The position numbers and the translations under genes are program-made. Under the pieces are notes generated by a model, which was not told where the DNA came from, did no database searches, and was given only the letters and a program-made list of their open reading frames with translations. This document shows positions 9,706 to 24,153 of a stretch of DNA of 64,000 nucleotides, piece after piece. The stretch's first letter is position 1. Every line of letters begins with the position of its first letter. The stretch is from Onchocerca volvulus (taxonomy: Eukaryota > Nematoda > Chromadorea > Rhabditida > Onchocercidae): NCBI GenBank assembly GCA_000499405.2, contig HG738136.1, positions 649,944 through 713,943 on the forward strand, written 5' to 3'.

Positions 9706-12700
9706 TAAAAATAAGATACAAATTGTTTTACTCAAATTTGACTATGGTGTAAATTTTCGATTTTTGGTAAATTGTATTGTAAGATAATTATGCGAATGGA
9801 ACTTTTCTTTTTCATAGGATATAATTAGCTAAACTATTATAATATTTCACTGATTCGAACTGCCCGCATTTTTCATGTATCATTTTTTCCGAAATACCGT
9901 CATTTCAAAATAAATGTTTGCAGCATCAAAATGATAGAAAATAGAAAAAGATTTCGGATGCAAAGTTGCAGAAATTCTCAAATATTATAAATTTCTCATA
10001 CTTGAAATTTATTGGAGTTTCCAATCTCATTAAATTGTTCTTCCTAAATTTATCGTACTTCAAAAATTTTCTCGTAATTCGTGTTGAACTATAACCTCCC
10101 TACTTCATTCTTCTAAACTTCATTATATCAGTTGTATTTTTAACTCATCTCACCCGAAGAGAATTATCATAAGGAAGCATAAAAGTTTATTTTTGCATGA
10201 CAAAAATTATAAATGAAAAAAAAAAAGTTGTTCATCTCAATATATCATTCGATGTATTGTCATATTTTTTGTAAAAGGAAAAAAATTTTCAATTTATGTA
10301 TCTCAAAACTATTTACTTCTGTTTGCAATCATTAAAATATGTCAAGAAAGAATTGTGGATATTTGAAGAGAAATCATAATTTAGAGTTCGAAATTGATTT
10401 TAATTAGCTACTAATAAAACATAAAATTGTCTTTATCAACTTTTGCATGAAATTCAAATCTTTATCATTTGTTTAATAAAATAAAAAATACGGAATAATC
10501 CAGCAATATAATATGAATTATGACGATGTACAATGAAAATTTTTATGTTATGGTTATGCAGCTATTTGAATTACGCGCTAATAAGCTATTAATTGTAATG
10601 GAAATTATTCAATTTTCACTTTCTTCCAATCATTTGATCAATGAATTGTTTTCCTTTTCGGATAACTAATTGCCTTCAAAATTATTACTGGCATTTAGCA
10701 TAGTTAACTAAATGTAATAAATATTGTCGATTGTTTTTTATCGATAGCATTTCTTTTTAACGCTTAATATAAATTTTTAGATGTAAAATAAGCGTAAACA
10801 AGTTTAATTTAAAATAACTTTTCAAGTGGAAATAAATCTGTTTAGTCTTTTTAATTTGGAATATATCAAGAAAAAATATTTCAACCAAAATAGCTATAAT
10901 TGAAGCATTTTTGAAAAATTCAAATGTAATTTTGTAAAGAATTTAAAGCTTCAAACATTCTTCGCTTTTATCTTCATCGCTAATAATAATGATAAAAAAC
11001 GGATAAGGATTTCTTTTTTTTTTTTTTTTTGAAAAACTGGTAGGAAGAAAATTTACAATTTCTTAAAGAAATGTTTCATGCTTGAAGATGAAGAAAAGGA
11101 TAGCAAAACCGGTATTTTGTAGAGTATATTGAAAAAGAGATCCGGCCTAATTTTGCAAATATAAATGCTCATGAATAACTTATACATATGCAAGCATATA
11201 AATGGTTCAAACATATGTGTAGCACCCGGTTTCTGCATGATATTTAATTAAAATGAATAGGTAACTTGTTGGAATACAACGAATACCCAACAAATTTCAT
11301 ACATACTCAGTGGTTCCACTTGATGATCGCTGATTAATGATTAATATCAGTTTATGCTTTGTTATGAAGAAAATATGGAATGATTTAAAACAGGATTATC
11401 ATAATTAGAAGGATTAGAAAAAGTATTTGAAATTATGACTCAATAAGTAGTCATAGAAGCTTCAAATGATTAGAGTGTGATATTCTTCGGTCATTTTTTT
11501 AAACTTTTGGAGATCTTTTCATATATTATATGAATTTAATGATAACAATTTGAAGAATATTTTCCATAAAATTTTAGTACTATCTCAAGAGAGAACCTTA
11601 AAAATTGATCAATGGTGTATTCCTAAATGCTTTATGAAGTTACCGAAGATTTTTGCAACATTTTCAATATTGCATCAATCTTGTTTCGAAGCCTGTTTTA
11701 TTGCTTAGAAGCTATAGAAGATTCCTAATTTTCATTTTGTTTAAGCGATATAATTCATCAAAATCAACAAATTTAACAATCCAACAAAATCAAGTAATCA
11801 ATCTTGTTCTTTCAATCGTTTCATCATTGTCAGAATAAGATATCAGCGTACAATTCACAATATGTAAAATGAAGGAAGGAAACCGGTTTAAATCCGGTTT
11901 TTCAGAAAACCACACTGATAATACCAAACTATCTCATTTAATTAATTGGTGCCATATCTTATCAATAAATTCTAAATTAAGAAAGTCTAAAATACTAAAA
12001 TTTATCATCATTTATTGATAAGATGACCAAAAAAAAATTATGCAGCAAAGATTATCTCATTTTATATTTTAAAGTAAATTTTATACACAAATACGACTAG
12101 CAAGTTAAACATGTTTCAATGAATATGTGCTGCTTGGATTTCATTTTTGATAAATTTCACATTAATAATGTTATTTTTTCCTTTCTTTTTTAATATTAAT
12201 TGTTATACATATTTTATTCAATCTATTAAGTGATAAATTCATGAAATTTGCAATGGACAAAAAAAAAGCCAATGTATAAAATAATGGCATAATTACCATT
12301 ACTATTCTTTCTCCCCCAAAATAAATTGCATTATTTCAATTCTAAATTTTAGGAAAAAGAGAAAAAAATCATTGACTATAAATTTTCAAAGGGCAAAAGA
12401 ATAGTCAACAACTTGTCGGACTTTTTAAAATATTCTTCTTAATAAATAAAAACAATATTAATAAATCAGCAATTTTCCCGCCTCTCGGCCATTTTATTTT
12501 TTATTCAATCATTTCAAGTGACATTTTTAATCAAAGAAAAAAAAAAGACTATGCAATTTTCATATTCTACAACAGCATCTTAATCTTTCCAATCTATTCA
12601 GATTCATTTATACTGATTTCATTGAAAGTCAAATTCTAAATACTGTATGAAAAAAGATAAAGTATATATGAAAGAAAATCCATGGATAAAGAATGAGATA

Positions 12701-13948
12701 ATAGTAAAAATATTTAGTTTTAGATTTTTAGTGAGGATAGAATAAGAAAAGGATAAAAGAGGACTGAAAAAACTAAAGACTAAATAGGATATAATAAAAA
12801 ATAAGACATTACAAGAGGAACTTTCATAAAATTTGTTTATTACGATTCACTCCATTATTTTAATTTTCTGCAAATTCGCTCACATTATATAACAGAAAGT
12901 TATGCAAGGAAAGTATTTCTATCATTTCGTATCAATTAAACAATGCCCCTAAATATCGCTATAATTATTAGCCATTGTTATTTCTTCATTTTTTCAATCG
13001 ATTTTTTAACTGTAGCAATTTTCTTTTCAAAATTCTCAATCATTGAAATTATTATACATTTTAGCTACACATTTAATAACTTAAAACATGAGAATATTGT
13101 TTAAGATTTTATTATTATGCTATACAATTTACTATTCCTTTATCCTCAACTTCTAACCTGCATATCTTTCCCAAACCAAATGATCTTTCGTCCTAATCTC
13201 AATCTTTACATATGTTCTAATCGAAGACTTTTCACTCTACTCCAATCCTCTAACCTATGTATATTTTCAAGCTTTTTGCTTTCTTCTCAATCCCTAATAC
13301 ATTCATATTTTGTACCCCCAATCTTCTCACTACTCTCTTCGAAATCACACTATTTTCCACTAGGAAAGCAACGATTGCACGTTTGTCGATGATCCCGGAT
13401 TGCGGAATCATGATTGGGGAGCATTTTTGACAGGACAGCAATTTCCGGTCAAGTCTTTGTTCCGGTTTTGTTTCCTTTTTCTTCTCGAGTATTTAAATTG
13501 GGTCTTATAACTCTACGGTAAAGATAAGTAACCGAATCGCTTTTTCAATTTCCCAATTCAAATTATTAAGAATCCCGTGAATTTCTTGTTCGTAACTGGT
13601 TGACATTTGATAATCGCTTATCATCGATTTTGTTGAATATTCAAATTTGTCTGATCACACTCATCACTAATATGTTGGACATTTTCAAATTTCCTGGGAA
13701 GTATTGACATGCTAAGTGTTTGTTTCATTTATTCTAATCTCCTCGTGATTTTAGGCTTTTGATACTTAGGTCGGATTTACCTCAAATTAATTGGCAAAGA
13801 TGATTTTGTTCATTATTTAAACTATGATAAGCGAAAGATTTGGGTTGCCTTTCAATTGGATATAGAATAAGAATGAAATTGACATGAATGATTTATAAAT
13901 GAACACTTTTTCAAATTAATCCATATCACGTTTCTTTCTGATTCAGGT
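9706..13948. other. Intergenic, 4.2 kb; no gene recognised
   Basis: AT-rich throughout. Short open frames at 11053-11238, 11653-11838, 13117-13392 and 13250-13441 have no supporting splice sites or familiar residues. A CCGGTTT direct repeat occurs at about 11882-11900. The last few hundred bases are presumably the NDUFS3 promoter, without an obvious TATA box. Confidence 0.6.
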
Positions 13949-13959
13949 GGAATTTTCAG
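13949..13959 (+). other. Likely SL trans-splice acceptor of NDUFS3
   Basis: GGAATTTTCAG abuts the start codon directly (ATG at 13960). A TTTTCAG acceptor with no upstream coding exon is the usual sign of spliced-leader addition in nematodes. Another AG (GATTCAG) lies 13 bp upstream. Confidence 0.55.
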
Positions 13960-15869
13960 ATGTTGAGCCGCCAGGTGCAAGCTTGGCGTACGTTGTGGAG
14001 ATTTACGGGAATTATTAATAAGAATACGAGAAGTTGCACAACAAATCCATCTAGCAAAGCGGCAAAAGATGAGAAGAAATGTATATAAATTTCAATTTTT
14101 TCTTTCTTTGATTGAAAATGAAATTTAAATAGTAATTAGAATAAATTTGCACCATTTCTGAATAAAATTCAGTGAAACTGGGAATATTACTAATTTATAT
14201 ATTCTACTTTAATACTTTTACTTTTTTTTCCCATTTTTTTAAAAGCTTTTCTGCCGGTAATTTCTAATTAGAACGATTATTTTTAGCAACGATTTGGAAA
14301 ATTGATGATATGAAACGTGAGAAATTAGCTAAATTTGGTCGATACTGTGCAGAATGTTTACCAAAATTTGTGCAAAGAGTACAGGTATCCTTACTTTTTC
14401 CTTATCATCTTCAACATGAATATACTAACAAATAGTGCTAAGGCATGCTAATAGATGTTGCATTTGAATATTCCGAAATACTGTTAGATCACATATTCAA
14501 GTTCTCTTCAACAGGCTAACATTAAATTTCTTTTTTCAGAAATTTAATATTTCTCCATGCTTGCTTATTACCTTACTACCAGTAGAAACGTTTTACTAAA
14601 TGTTAGAGTAATGTTAATATCATTTGAAAATCTGAAGTTTCATCTAATGAGATAACTGATTCCATTCTTGCTACTTTTTATAGTTTGCTGCTGGAGATGA
14701 ATTAGAACTGTTAATTCATCCAAGTGGAGTTGTGCCCGTGATAGCATTTCTGAAAGGAAATCATGCAGCACAATTTACAAATATCGTATTTATTACTGGA
14801 ATGGATGTCCCTTCACGCAAATTCCGTTTCGAGGTTTCATTTTTACTTACACTTACTTACAGTTAGCGTTCCAAATATATAAGGTTTTTACTTGATAATT
14901 TATGCTTGGGAATGAAGTCACAAATATTGCAATTATTACACTGTAGAATTCTTCCTTTGAGCAGTACTCATGGCACCGGATTTTCTGTGACAGATCAAAC
15001 TGGATAATAAGCAACAATAATTAGGAACATGTAATGATAAAACGGATTGAAATAGTTCAATTTACAAGATATATTTATCAACAATTACAAACAGCGATGT
15101 ATTCTGATATTTGCAGTAATATATTTTGTACTGAGTGTTAAAATCTCATGCATGCACAATGCAATAAAAATATTTTATAGTTAATTTTGACAGGATTTTT
15201 TTTTCATGATATTTCATTATAAGATTATACGTTATTATAATTTCAGGTCATTTATGCTCTTCTTTCGATACGTTTCAGTGCACGCATTCGTGTACGCACA
15301 TATACCGATGAAATCGCACCACTGGAATCAATAACACCACTTTTTAAGGGAGCAAACTGGTACATTGAATTTAAAATTCAAAGTTATTTTAGGTATACAT
15401 TGTCTCAACTTTCTGTAATTTTGTTGCAGGTATGAAAGAGAAGTATACGACATGTACGGTGTTTGGTTTAACAATCATCCGGATTTACGACGCATTCTTA
15501 CCGATTATGGTTTTGAAGGGCATCCATTCAGGAAAGATTTTCCTTTGTCCGGTTATGTTGAGGTATATTTTTAAAATTTTTGAATTCAACAAAATTTGTA
15601 GAATTTACAATAAATATATTGTTGAATTATGTTATTTTTAAGACTGTAACACACAAATTATTATTAAATATGATTTCCAGTTGCGGTATGATTCGGAACT
15701 CGGTCGCTGTGTATATGAACCAACTGAAATGGCGCAAGAATTCCGAAAATTTGATCTGAAAACTCCATGGGATTCAATGCCTAATTTCCGTGACGAATCT
15801 ATGATGTCGCGCTACGAACAAATTAGTTTAGAAGGACCGAAAGAAGAAACCGAAAAGGATAAGAAATAA
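13960..15869 (+). CDS. NDUFS3: NADH dehydrogenase (ubiquinone) iron-sulfur protein 3, complex I 30-kDa subunit
   Basis: Exons: 13960-14080, 14287-14384, 14684-14833, 15247-15359, 15430-15562 and 15681-15869; all phases agree, giving 267 aa, normal for the family. The first 40 residues are basic and Ser/Thr-rich ([15 protein letters not shown]...), a mitochondrial targeting peptide. The conserved core includes [83 protein letters not shown] and [13 protein letters not shown]. This is the complex I 30-kDa signature, in the hydrophilic Q-module arm in the mitochondrial matrix. It converges with the TLDc gene 279 bp downstream; AATAAA follows the stop at about 15908. Introns are 46-412 bp. Confidence 0.97.
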
Positions 15870-16148
15870 TTTATTTATTTATTTAAATTAATGTAAACAA
15901 TGTATATAATAAATTTATTAGGAAAGACCCATCAGTTTATCAAAACGAAGAACCGAAAATGCCTTGAATTGATCCAATCTTATTAGAAATAAGAAGCAAA
16001 AAGATGATTCAGATCAAGTGGATGAGGGCAAAGGTAGCTCTTTATATTTTTTCTTGATTGAAAATTAATATTAAATCATTAAAAATAAACGTATGTGCAT
16101 ATTTCGGTGCATATTTCATACTAAATCTCAACTGATATCATGAATTTT

Positions 16149-18627
16149 TTATTCTCTGAAAGAATCACCACGAAATTCTTTACCACTTAATTCTAATAAC
16201 AAACGTGTTTCATTTTTATTCGTTAACGCTCGTTGCCGGGATAACTTGTCTCGCACTTCAATCGTTTCTTTGCATTTTTCTCCAATTAACCATACTTCAA
16301 CATTTTTCATTTTAAACGTTATTTCACCGGCCAACCAACATTTTTGAAATGTACTTATACCAGAAGTGGAATGACCATTACTGAAATCCTCATACAGAAA
16401 GAAGGACCAGTTCTCATCTTTTCCACCCATACCCTGAAAAAATTTATTCCTTCGATTAAAAAAAATTTTGTTAAAATTTAAGCCAACAGAGATTTAAGAT
16501 TTCTAAATTACGATATAACACACTGCTTAGCTAAAATTAGCAGGATTAAGTCAGATTCTGCATATTTATAGAAGTCAGATAGCAATAAAGAAGTAGCAAA
16601 TTAGATTAGTTAAATTGCTTTTTCCGCTGTCTTTACAATTTTTATTATTATTATCATATAATTATTATAGTAGTCATTACTGTCAGTAATGAAATGGGTG
16701 CAAGAGAAGTAATGTATAATTTTGAAAGTATTATAATGAAGACGTACGATTCCATTTGGCAATGAAACCTGGCCAGAATTGAGATAGCCAAAATTGCTAT
16801 TATAACCCGTGGCATTGTAAATATGCAATTTTTGTCGATCTTCAAACAAGAAGCACTGATTATCACCGGTATGCCGAGGACCACAAATAAAGCCCTGACT
16901 AGCGAATGCACCAAAGACACGATCGGATGTTGTTTCTATGATAATTAAACATGGACCTGCACGATCGACACTCTTCATTAATTTTGTAAAACTTGCACCG
17001 TGTTTTTCACTGAAAAGTTAGAAAGAAAGAAGTCGCATATATATGAGGTTTTTTCATTCAGAAATTTCTGTCAGAAAGTTATTTTACTTCTTGATTTTAG
17101 AAGTAAATGGAAATCTAGGGGTTTAACTTAAAATACAAATTAGATTTAGCATCTTATCAAAGAAGGATAAGGAACCTAAGGTATCCATTTTTATCTAGAA
17201 TGTTGCTGTGTGCATATATATGCCATGTGCCATTGGTTCATACAATACAGAATATTATTTGACCTCACAAAAATGTCTCTTTTGCTAAGTTATAGTAGAT
17301 TAAATGTTGCCTTCTGTAGAAGGCATGTCGGGAACTTTGGAATTGCTGAATTCCGGAATTCCGGATTTGTTAAGATGCAACCTTCGTACTGTCTCACTTA
17401 TTAGCTCTAAACAATGAATATTTAAACCAGGATATGAGATATACGATTGTTTATTCTAAAATATGATAAAGCCTTATGTAATCGATAATTAATGAAATCT
17501 TTAGAATTGCACCTCATAAGTGATGAAATGCTAAAAGTTTTCTTCTTTTTTTTAAAGTCTGAATTAAATTTCAAATCTGCAGCATCGAACCTTGAAAATA
17601 ATAGTCTCCATCGATCCCTTAATTCTTCGGGTAAATTCGCATAAACAAGGCATAGTGCAGCAGGAGTAAGCAAAGAGTTTCTGCTTACCTGTGGCAAAAG
17701 TTTTGCACTATCCTGTGGTCTGATAAAGACCAAGTCACTGATATGTTTGATTGTAGTTGGTAAAATGATTTGGCTTTGCATAAAGTTGCTTAAGGTAGAT
17801 AGATCCAATTGTAATGGAATGCCTTCCATGAGAAAATCAACAAGAAGTACGCTACTTTCTGGATCCAATTGTTCACATTTGAAAAATGAGGAAATCACAC
17901 CTTCTATAATCTGAAATATGGAAGATGTTTTAATTTAGTCAATAAACCATTCCTAATAAAAGTATGAATGAAGAATACCTATATTTTTTGCAAAATTTGT
18001 TGGTATTTATCAAAATTAAAACCTGTTTTATTGGTTGGTTAAGTTGTAAGAGGACTTTCGCTTGTTGGTTAAAATCACCAAGTGTCATTTCGGCGAACTC
18101 TACAAAGCGTTCCATTCTAATCTAAAATTTTTATGTTAGAATTTGCAAGTGATAAATTATCCAATTAATATAATGAATTAGTCAATTTTCTAATAAAACG
18201 TATTATATCAATATAATATTCGATGTAAACTACCGAGTAATATTATTGATGCTATATCTTCTGATTACGGTACCGAATGACTAATATATTTGTATTAGAT
18301 CTGAAAACTTACAACATTCTCGGGTTTACTTAATGAATCATATATAAATGATTGTAACTGCGGACATATTGTTGACTCGGTATATTTCTGAAAGTTAAGA
18401 TTCGAAAAAAATTAGTTTTTTATGAATATTCGTTGTATTTTGAATTTAAAAAAAAACAAAAAAATATATATATGTACAGGATAACTTACAAAGAAAACAG
18501 ATTTATCAATTGTAGGCTTTCCATTAGCTATTTCGCTGAATCGATTTTTTAACAATAATTGTAAATCATTTGTACTGTTCTTTTTATTTTTGGAAGGATT
18601 TTTTGCCTTGCTTTCAACTTTACCCAT
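16149..18627 (-). CDS. eak-7: TLDc-domain protein, EAK-7/MEAK7 orthologue
   Basis: Exons (descending): 18627-18490, 18387-18313, 18121-18023, 17910-17591, 17009-16748 and 16433-16149; phases agree, giving about 392 aa. MGKVES is an ideal N-myristoylation signal (Gly2, Ser6), as in MEAK7/EAK-7. The middle is helical and EF-hand-like. The TLDc domain fills the C-terminal half: LTPAALCLVYANLPEELRDRW, WRLLFSS, HGASFTKLMKSVDRAGPCLI, VFGAFASQGF, GDNQCFLF, YNATGYNSNFGYLNSGQVSLPNGIGMGG, GHSTSG, VEVWLIGE. In mammals MEAK7 activates an alternative mTOR pathway at lysosomes; in C. elegans EAK-7 acts on DAF-16/FoxO. The donor ending exon 4 is the weak AAG|GTTCGA, chosen because it alone restores the FSS-HGASF continuity of the family. 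Confidence 0.93.
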
Positions 18628-21072
18628 TGATTAGAGCTATATATGAGAATTTCAATCTTAAGTATAAAACAAAATACAATCAGTGATAAAAGTGGATTTC
18701 GAAATAAAAACGGAAGAGAAAGAGAGGAACAAAATGATCATTTCAAATAGTCAAATCAAAATTAAAATTGGAATTTAAAGTCGTGCATGAATACAATTAA
18801 AAAAGCATATAAGTATGGATAATTCTTTTACTATTGGAAAAGTTGCGAAAATTAAAAAGAATGCGAAGGTAACAAGAAAAAAAAAAGAAACCGATAAAAT
18901 AGAAAAATTGATACGAAGGAAATGAAAAAAATTGAATAAGAATAGTATCGCGAAAGATAATATTTGTTACATGTAATATAAGCAACAATTCCGATAATTC
19001 TTTCAGATATTTGGAATATTAATGGGTATATTGGCCAAGAATTAATTCGAAAAATCAAGTGAGACCAGTATTTTCACAATAACCAAATCAAAATGCTATA
19101 TCGTTGATTTGCAAGAAATTGCAGCGGTATAACGACAAATCACTTCTATAACCCACAGGTTTGTGCCTGGATTGCTAAAGTGGCATCACGTTGTGTATCG
19201 CTAATGCTACTTATGCAACCCCGTATGATTCGCATTGAAAAGTATTATTTCACGGCACTTATCTTACATGGTATCGGTTTCCATACAAATACATGTGTTT
19301 GTACATATGTTTTGGAAATAGAAGTGTGGCGTCTCTCAGCTCATATGATTCGAGAATCAGTCCAAAAATAAAACCACGAATTACCCGACTTTTAAAATTA
19401 CTAATGCATACATTAAGCAGAGTACACTGATAAGTGATTTTGTAAGATTTTCTACGAATATCCATATCGAGACTATAGGATGTCCCGTCTTTTTACTTGC
19501 ACCTAATTTGAAAGCAAGCACATGACATCTAAGATGCTGATGATTCTCATACTGCAAATGTACCGCTTTTTTATGATTTTGAAAATTTCCGAATTCGAGT
19601 TGTCTGTTAATATGTTGTATAAGCAAATATCCATAGCATGGAATATATGGAGAAATTAACTTCCCAAAAAAAAAAAAAAAGAAAAGAAATGTAAGAAAAT
19701 TTAATTTTCTAAACTTTTTAAGAAAAATTTAATTTCATTATTGGAAAATTTAATCTAATTAAACTTTTTATGAAAAAAATTTAATTTACCTTCTATTAAA
19801 AAAAGAAATTTGAACAACAGCTATGTCCTATTTGTAGCATTACATTTAATATTTGTAGCACGCGCTGCTACATTTTAATCAGTTCGTTCAAATCAGTTAT
19901 TTGGATGCAAAAACAATGTAGGTCATTCGATTATGCAAACGTTTATGAAGATAAAAATTATTACTTCTGTATTCAAGAAATAGTAGTCCAAAATGACAAA
20001 TAAAGTATGTTGCTGACAAAGCATGGAAATGACAAGCTTATTATTTACCATTATTATGAAAGGTGCTGAAATTCTTACTGAAAATTCTGGAAATGAAAGA
20101 ACTTAGGAATCTGAATAAATAAGATTGAAGCATTCTTAACACAATGGAAGGAACCATATTAGCACAAGCGTAACAAATAGTTGACTTCAATTCATTGATT
20201 TTATGCATGAAATTTGTAAATCTACAGATTAATTATTTATGCAATTAAGCATGCAATTTTTTTTAAAGTAGCAATCAATTTAGATTTGTGTATAAACAAT
20301 TCAGAATTTCAAAATTGATAACAATAATATTTCGATGCCTATGCTGAACTTGCATGATAAAGACCATTTCGTTATAAAATAATGACAAAAACTTACAAGT
20401 ATGAAAGAGTAAAAAAATCAAGAGAATAAAAATCATGCTATTACTAATTCTGTGATTATTTTGTTTCGGAAAGCACCAGATGAGCTAACAACGCTCACAG
20501 TAACCGGGAATAATACCTGCAAAAAACAGAAAATACGAATTTATTAAACGAATACAGAATTATCATCAGCTGAGGCTTAACAGTTGATAATGCATATCAG
20601 ACACTATTACACAGTAATCAGCTAGAATAAGCCCATCATACCAAATGTTAACATGTGCCGTTTATTTTATGTATTAGATGGGGTCCTGTTGGGAGTTCGA
20701 AATTGAATAATTAAATTAAATTTTTTTATATATTGATTTTATATATTTTATATATTGATTTTATATTTTATATATATCGATGATTTTATATATTAAATTT
20801 TTACAGTAAACTCGCAAGTTTAATGCTCTTTAAATGTGTAATGTTGATATAAAAATTATAATGCCTTCAAAAGTTACTAATTTGGAATCACGCAATTATT
20901 GCATATTTGAATTAACAATCAGCCAAACTGTTCAAATTATCCTCAGTATTTCCTAATTCACGTTTTTGCCATTATAGGATAATTTCAAACTGCTTATTAT
21001 CATACACAATGATAGATGTTGTGTGAAAACTTATACAGCAAATAAATCAATGTTCTAACCATAAACAGTTCA
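18628..21072. other. Intergenic, 2.4 kb; no gene recognised
   Basis: Open frames at 19180-19371 (+) and 19381-19626 (-) look slightly richer in codons than their surroundings but lack recognisable domains or splice partners. A possible exon after TTTTTGCAG near 20520 (minus) could not be joined to anything. A TATATTGATTTTATAT-type repeat lies at about 20730-20800. Confidence 0.5.
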
Positions 21073-21675
21073 TTATGGTTCGGGTTCAACTCCAGCTTGT
21101 GTCATTAGATCGGTTATGTTCTTTTCCAATTCATCGATACGTCTTGTCATATCATCTATTCGCCCAATAATTTGATCAGACATACGCTGAAAACGATCCT
21201 GCGTTTGTTGCAGTACTCCTTGTATCTGAAATATATAATTTTCTCTTCTCTAAAATTTGCAGATTTTATATCATGAATCTTTCCATAAAATTTCAAGAAA
21301 AAAAGTCTGCTGCTCCAAATATAATCAATTTAGTTCTTGTGCTACACAATGTCCTTGTTAAATTTCGATAAATAAAGTTTCCTCTATACACTTCACTTGT
21401 CGCAATAGTTACGAGAAAAAAAATGCATATTAATATATCATATGATGCATCAAAACAGAACGAAAATCATAGTAGTTCATATCTTTAAAAGCAGTATTAT
21501 TTCGAGCAATTATTCCTCTCTTATAGAGAGAAAAAAAAAAACAAACCAGCGAAGTCAACTCTTGCAAGCTCTGATCGCTAGTTGCTTCCGGCAAAATTAT
21601 GGAGTCATTTTCATTAACTTTTCTTGCCACTTCATCATTACTTTTTTCCACATTTGGCTGCTGCTCATTCTCCAT
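21073..21675 (-). CDS. HSBP1: Heat shock factor-binding protein 1
   Basis: Two exons, 21675-21547 and 21225-21073, give 93 aa. The core is unmistakable: [47 protein letters not shown] and MTQAGVE form the heptad-repeat coiled coil of HSBP1. This protein trimerises and binds the HSF1 trimerisation region to restrain the heat-shock response (hsb-1 in C. elegans). The acidic N-terminal extension ([19 protein letters not shown]...) is longer than in vertebrates. The start at 21675 is taken because it follows GAGTTCCAG; an upstream in-frame stretch from 21744 could extend the protein by 23 residues. It lies downstream of EXOSC3 on the same strand. Confidence 0.93.
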
Positions 21676-22553
21676 CTGGAACTCTTTTCTTTCTTTTTCG
21701 TAATTCTCAAATAGAATGGCTGGAACAAATCCACTAAAAAACATATTCGTATTTTACGGATTCTAGCTTCTATTAAATTATAGCTATTTAGAGAATAGAT
21801 GCATTTTCATTAACCTTTCTTGTCTCCTAATCATTACTTTTTTAGGATGCAAAAGAAATAATGTGAGCCGTTAAGAACGTGTAAAAATAAGAAATGAGAC
21901 TGAACATTGCAAACCATAATCTTCAATCAAATCAATAATCGGAAACCTTTATGATCACATGGAATAATTCGAAATATATCCATTGAAATATCCTTGAATA
22001 ACAAATAAAACTGACTGATAATTAAATCAAATTCGTAAGAAGTCAATAAAGACTATTTGCAGTTAATAAAAACTTTAAAAATAACAAAAAAAAGTTTAAA
22101 TCATAACAAGTTAAATTAATATAAAAATTTAAGCGTAATATCAAGACTAGTATAACATTAAAAAATTAGATTGCATAATGCACGCAATAAGCTCAGGATG
22201 CATGAATACTAATTAACTATCGTGATATTATAATGAAGAGAGTTGATTTAACAAACTGCATAAGGCATCTTGGTATATATGCATTTAAATAATACATTTG
22301 TCAGTTTAAATTTATCACTTATCATCAGTTCCCGTCTGTTATTCTGGAAATGGTATTGATTTTCGTGATTTATTATTTCTAATGAAAAAGGAAGCTATAT
22401 AATGATTTATATCACCATTCAATAATATATTACTTGTACTTCCACTACAAATGAGTTCTGAAATCAAAGCTAACGGTATTGATAATGAAGATTCATAGAC
22501 ATGCTTTAGGACATACACATACACAAATATACACACATATGCAAAGCATCATG
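21676..22553. other. Gap between HSBP1 and EXOSC3; nothing recognised
   Basis: AT-rich, 878 bp. It holds the EXOSC3 3' flank and whatever drives or trans-splices HSBP1. The short minus-strand frame at 22339-22536 is not supported. Confidence 0.5.
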
Positions 22554-24153
22554 TCATTCGTCATTATCATTATCATCAACAACTGGAAAGCCGTATAAAT
22601 GACTAATCTGCTTGTTCACAAAAGCTGGAATATCCGGCTCTGGAATAAACTCCGAATCCTTAATTATTCGATAAACAGCTATCATTTCCACGACATTTAT
22701 GCCTTTAATCCAGATTCGACCATTAATGCCACTTGTTATTTCGAATTTTATATCTTTACCAATCAGCGACAACAGCCTTGAAGTTGGTGAAAGGATTCGA
22801 CGCACAAGATTTAAGCTTGTTCTAAACATGAATCCGCCGGATGGTAACGAACCCATACCGCGTGCTCGACCTTCGCTATCAACACATGTAAGCTAAAATT
22901 ATTAAATCGTTAACAAAAATTTAACGAAAGAAGAATTCTTTCCTGCCGACAATAGTAACTTACTGTTTCTCCGTTCTCTACTGCTTTATTTCTACAAATT
23001 TTTAATCATTCCCCTTCATCATAACCAAGATAACAAACACATGCTTGATTAAAAAAATTAGTTGTAAAATTCAGTAAATTACTTCTGGTTCAAGATGTTT
23101 CGTTGCATTTGCGACAGATGCATAAATCAAATCACCAACTTTCAAGTTAGGACGATTGCGTCTTGTAGCACCTAATACAGGAAATATCAGAACAAATCAA
23201 ACCATATATAGGCTAAATAATTCGAAAAGAATTCAGAAAAACAGAGCAGTGAAATTTGAAGAACTGAAGTCTATATCTTTTCTATGCTTATAATACATAT
23301 TAATATAATTAAGATTATTAAATGAATTAATCACAAAGCTTCCACGTTAACAACGTTAATAATTTCTGGTTCAAATTTCAACCAAACTTAATTTTAACTC
23401 ATCCAATTCAGTTCTATTTGAGAATTTTTTTTAAAAATAGTTTTACAAATACCCAACAACAGTCACACATAAAAACTATCGTGCTGAATACAACAAAGTC
23501 TGACTATAGTGAAGTTAAGCGTGAAATTAGACCTTCAAAAGAGAGAAAACTAATAAAAGCAATGTCAGCAGCGCCGATATCAATTTTAAACGTTTCACCA
23601 TGAGTAGAAGTAACAATTCCAATCACACGATCACCCTTTTGTGGAACATATCTGAAAGACGATTCGTTTTTCAACTAATTAATATCTGTTTCATTCATAG
23701 TATCTATTTCAAAAATAAACGAACTTTTACTCGAAATCAACATCGAAATCGCATCATATGAAGAAATGAAACTCATTTACTATTTAGCTTTCACAATTCA
23801 AATTTATGGGACAAACCTTCGTGAATGAACTGCCATCCATTGTTTACCGTGGGATACACGCCGTACTCCCGGTTGTACGACTAATAATTGATCAGGATTA
23901 TTGATTATTCGTTCTAGACCGCAACCAATTATCTAAAATGCGTTTATTCCACTGATATGAACCAACTAGAATGTACAAGTACATATGCACATAAATAAAA
24001 CATCAAACATGTTTACTATACAAAATAACTGTAATAGGAACATAAATTACTATATACTGAAACGTCTAAAATTTTCGGAAAACCAACCTCCGTCCGTTTT
24101 TCACCAGGAATTGACAAAAAAACGATGTCGCCTGGGAGATGAATCTCAGCCAT
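22554..24153 (-). CDS. EXOSC3: Exosome complex component RRP40
   Basis: Exons: 24153-24088, 23932-23817, 23651-23533, 23171-23083 and 22892-22554; all phases agree, giving 242 aa. It starts MAEIHLPGDIV (N-terminal PGD motif), with an in-frame stop immediately before the ATG. Order of domains: N-terminal domain; S1 domain (RYVPQKGDRVIGIVTSTHGE, FKIDIGAADIAFISFLSFEG); the family hallmark ATRRNRPNLKVGDLIYA; CVDSEGRARGMG; and a KH domain (KFEITSGINGRIWIKG). RRP40 is one of three cap subunits of the RNA exosome and guides RNA into the 3'-5' degradation channel in the nucleus and cytoplasm. It ends in an acidic tail (DDNDNDE). The TONSL stop lies 331 bp upstream on the same strand. Confidence 0.96.

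Noticed and set aside
19381..19626. 81-codon minus-strand open frame
   Set aside because: No recognisable motif or neighbouring exon; may be an old pseudogene fragment but nothing identifies it.
20463..20530. Possible terminal exon after TTTTTGCAG on the minus strand
   Set aside because: No upstream exon to join; HSBP1 already ends with its own stop at 21073.
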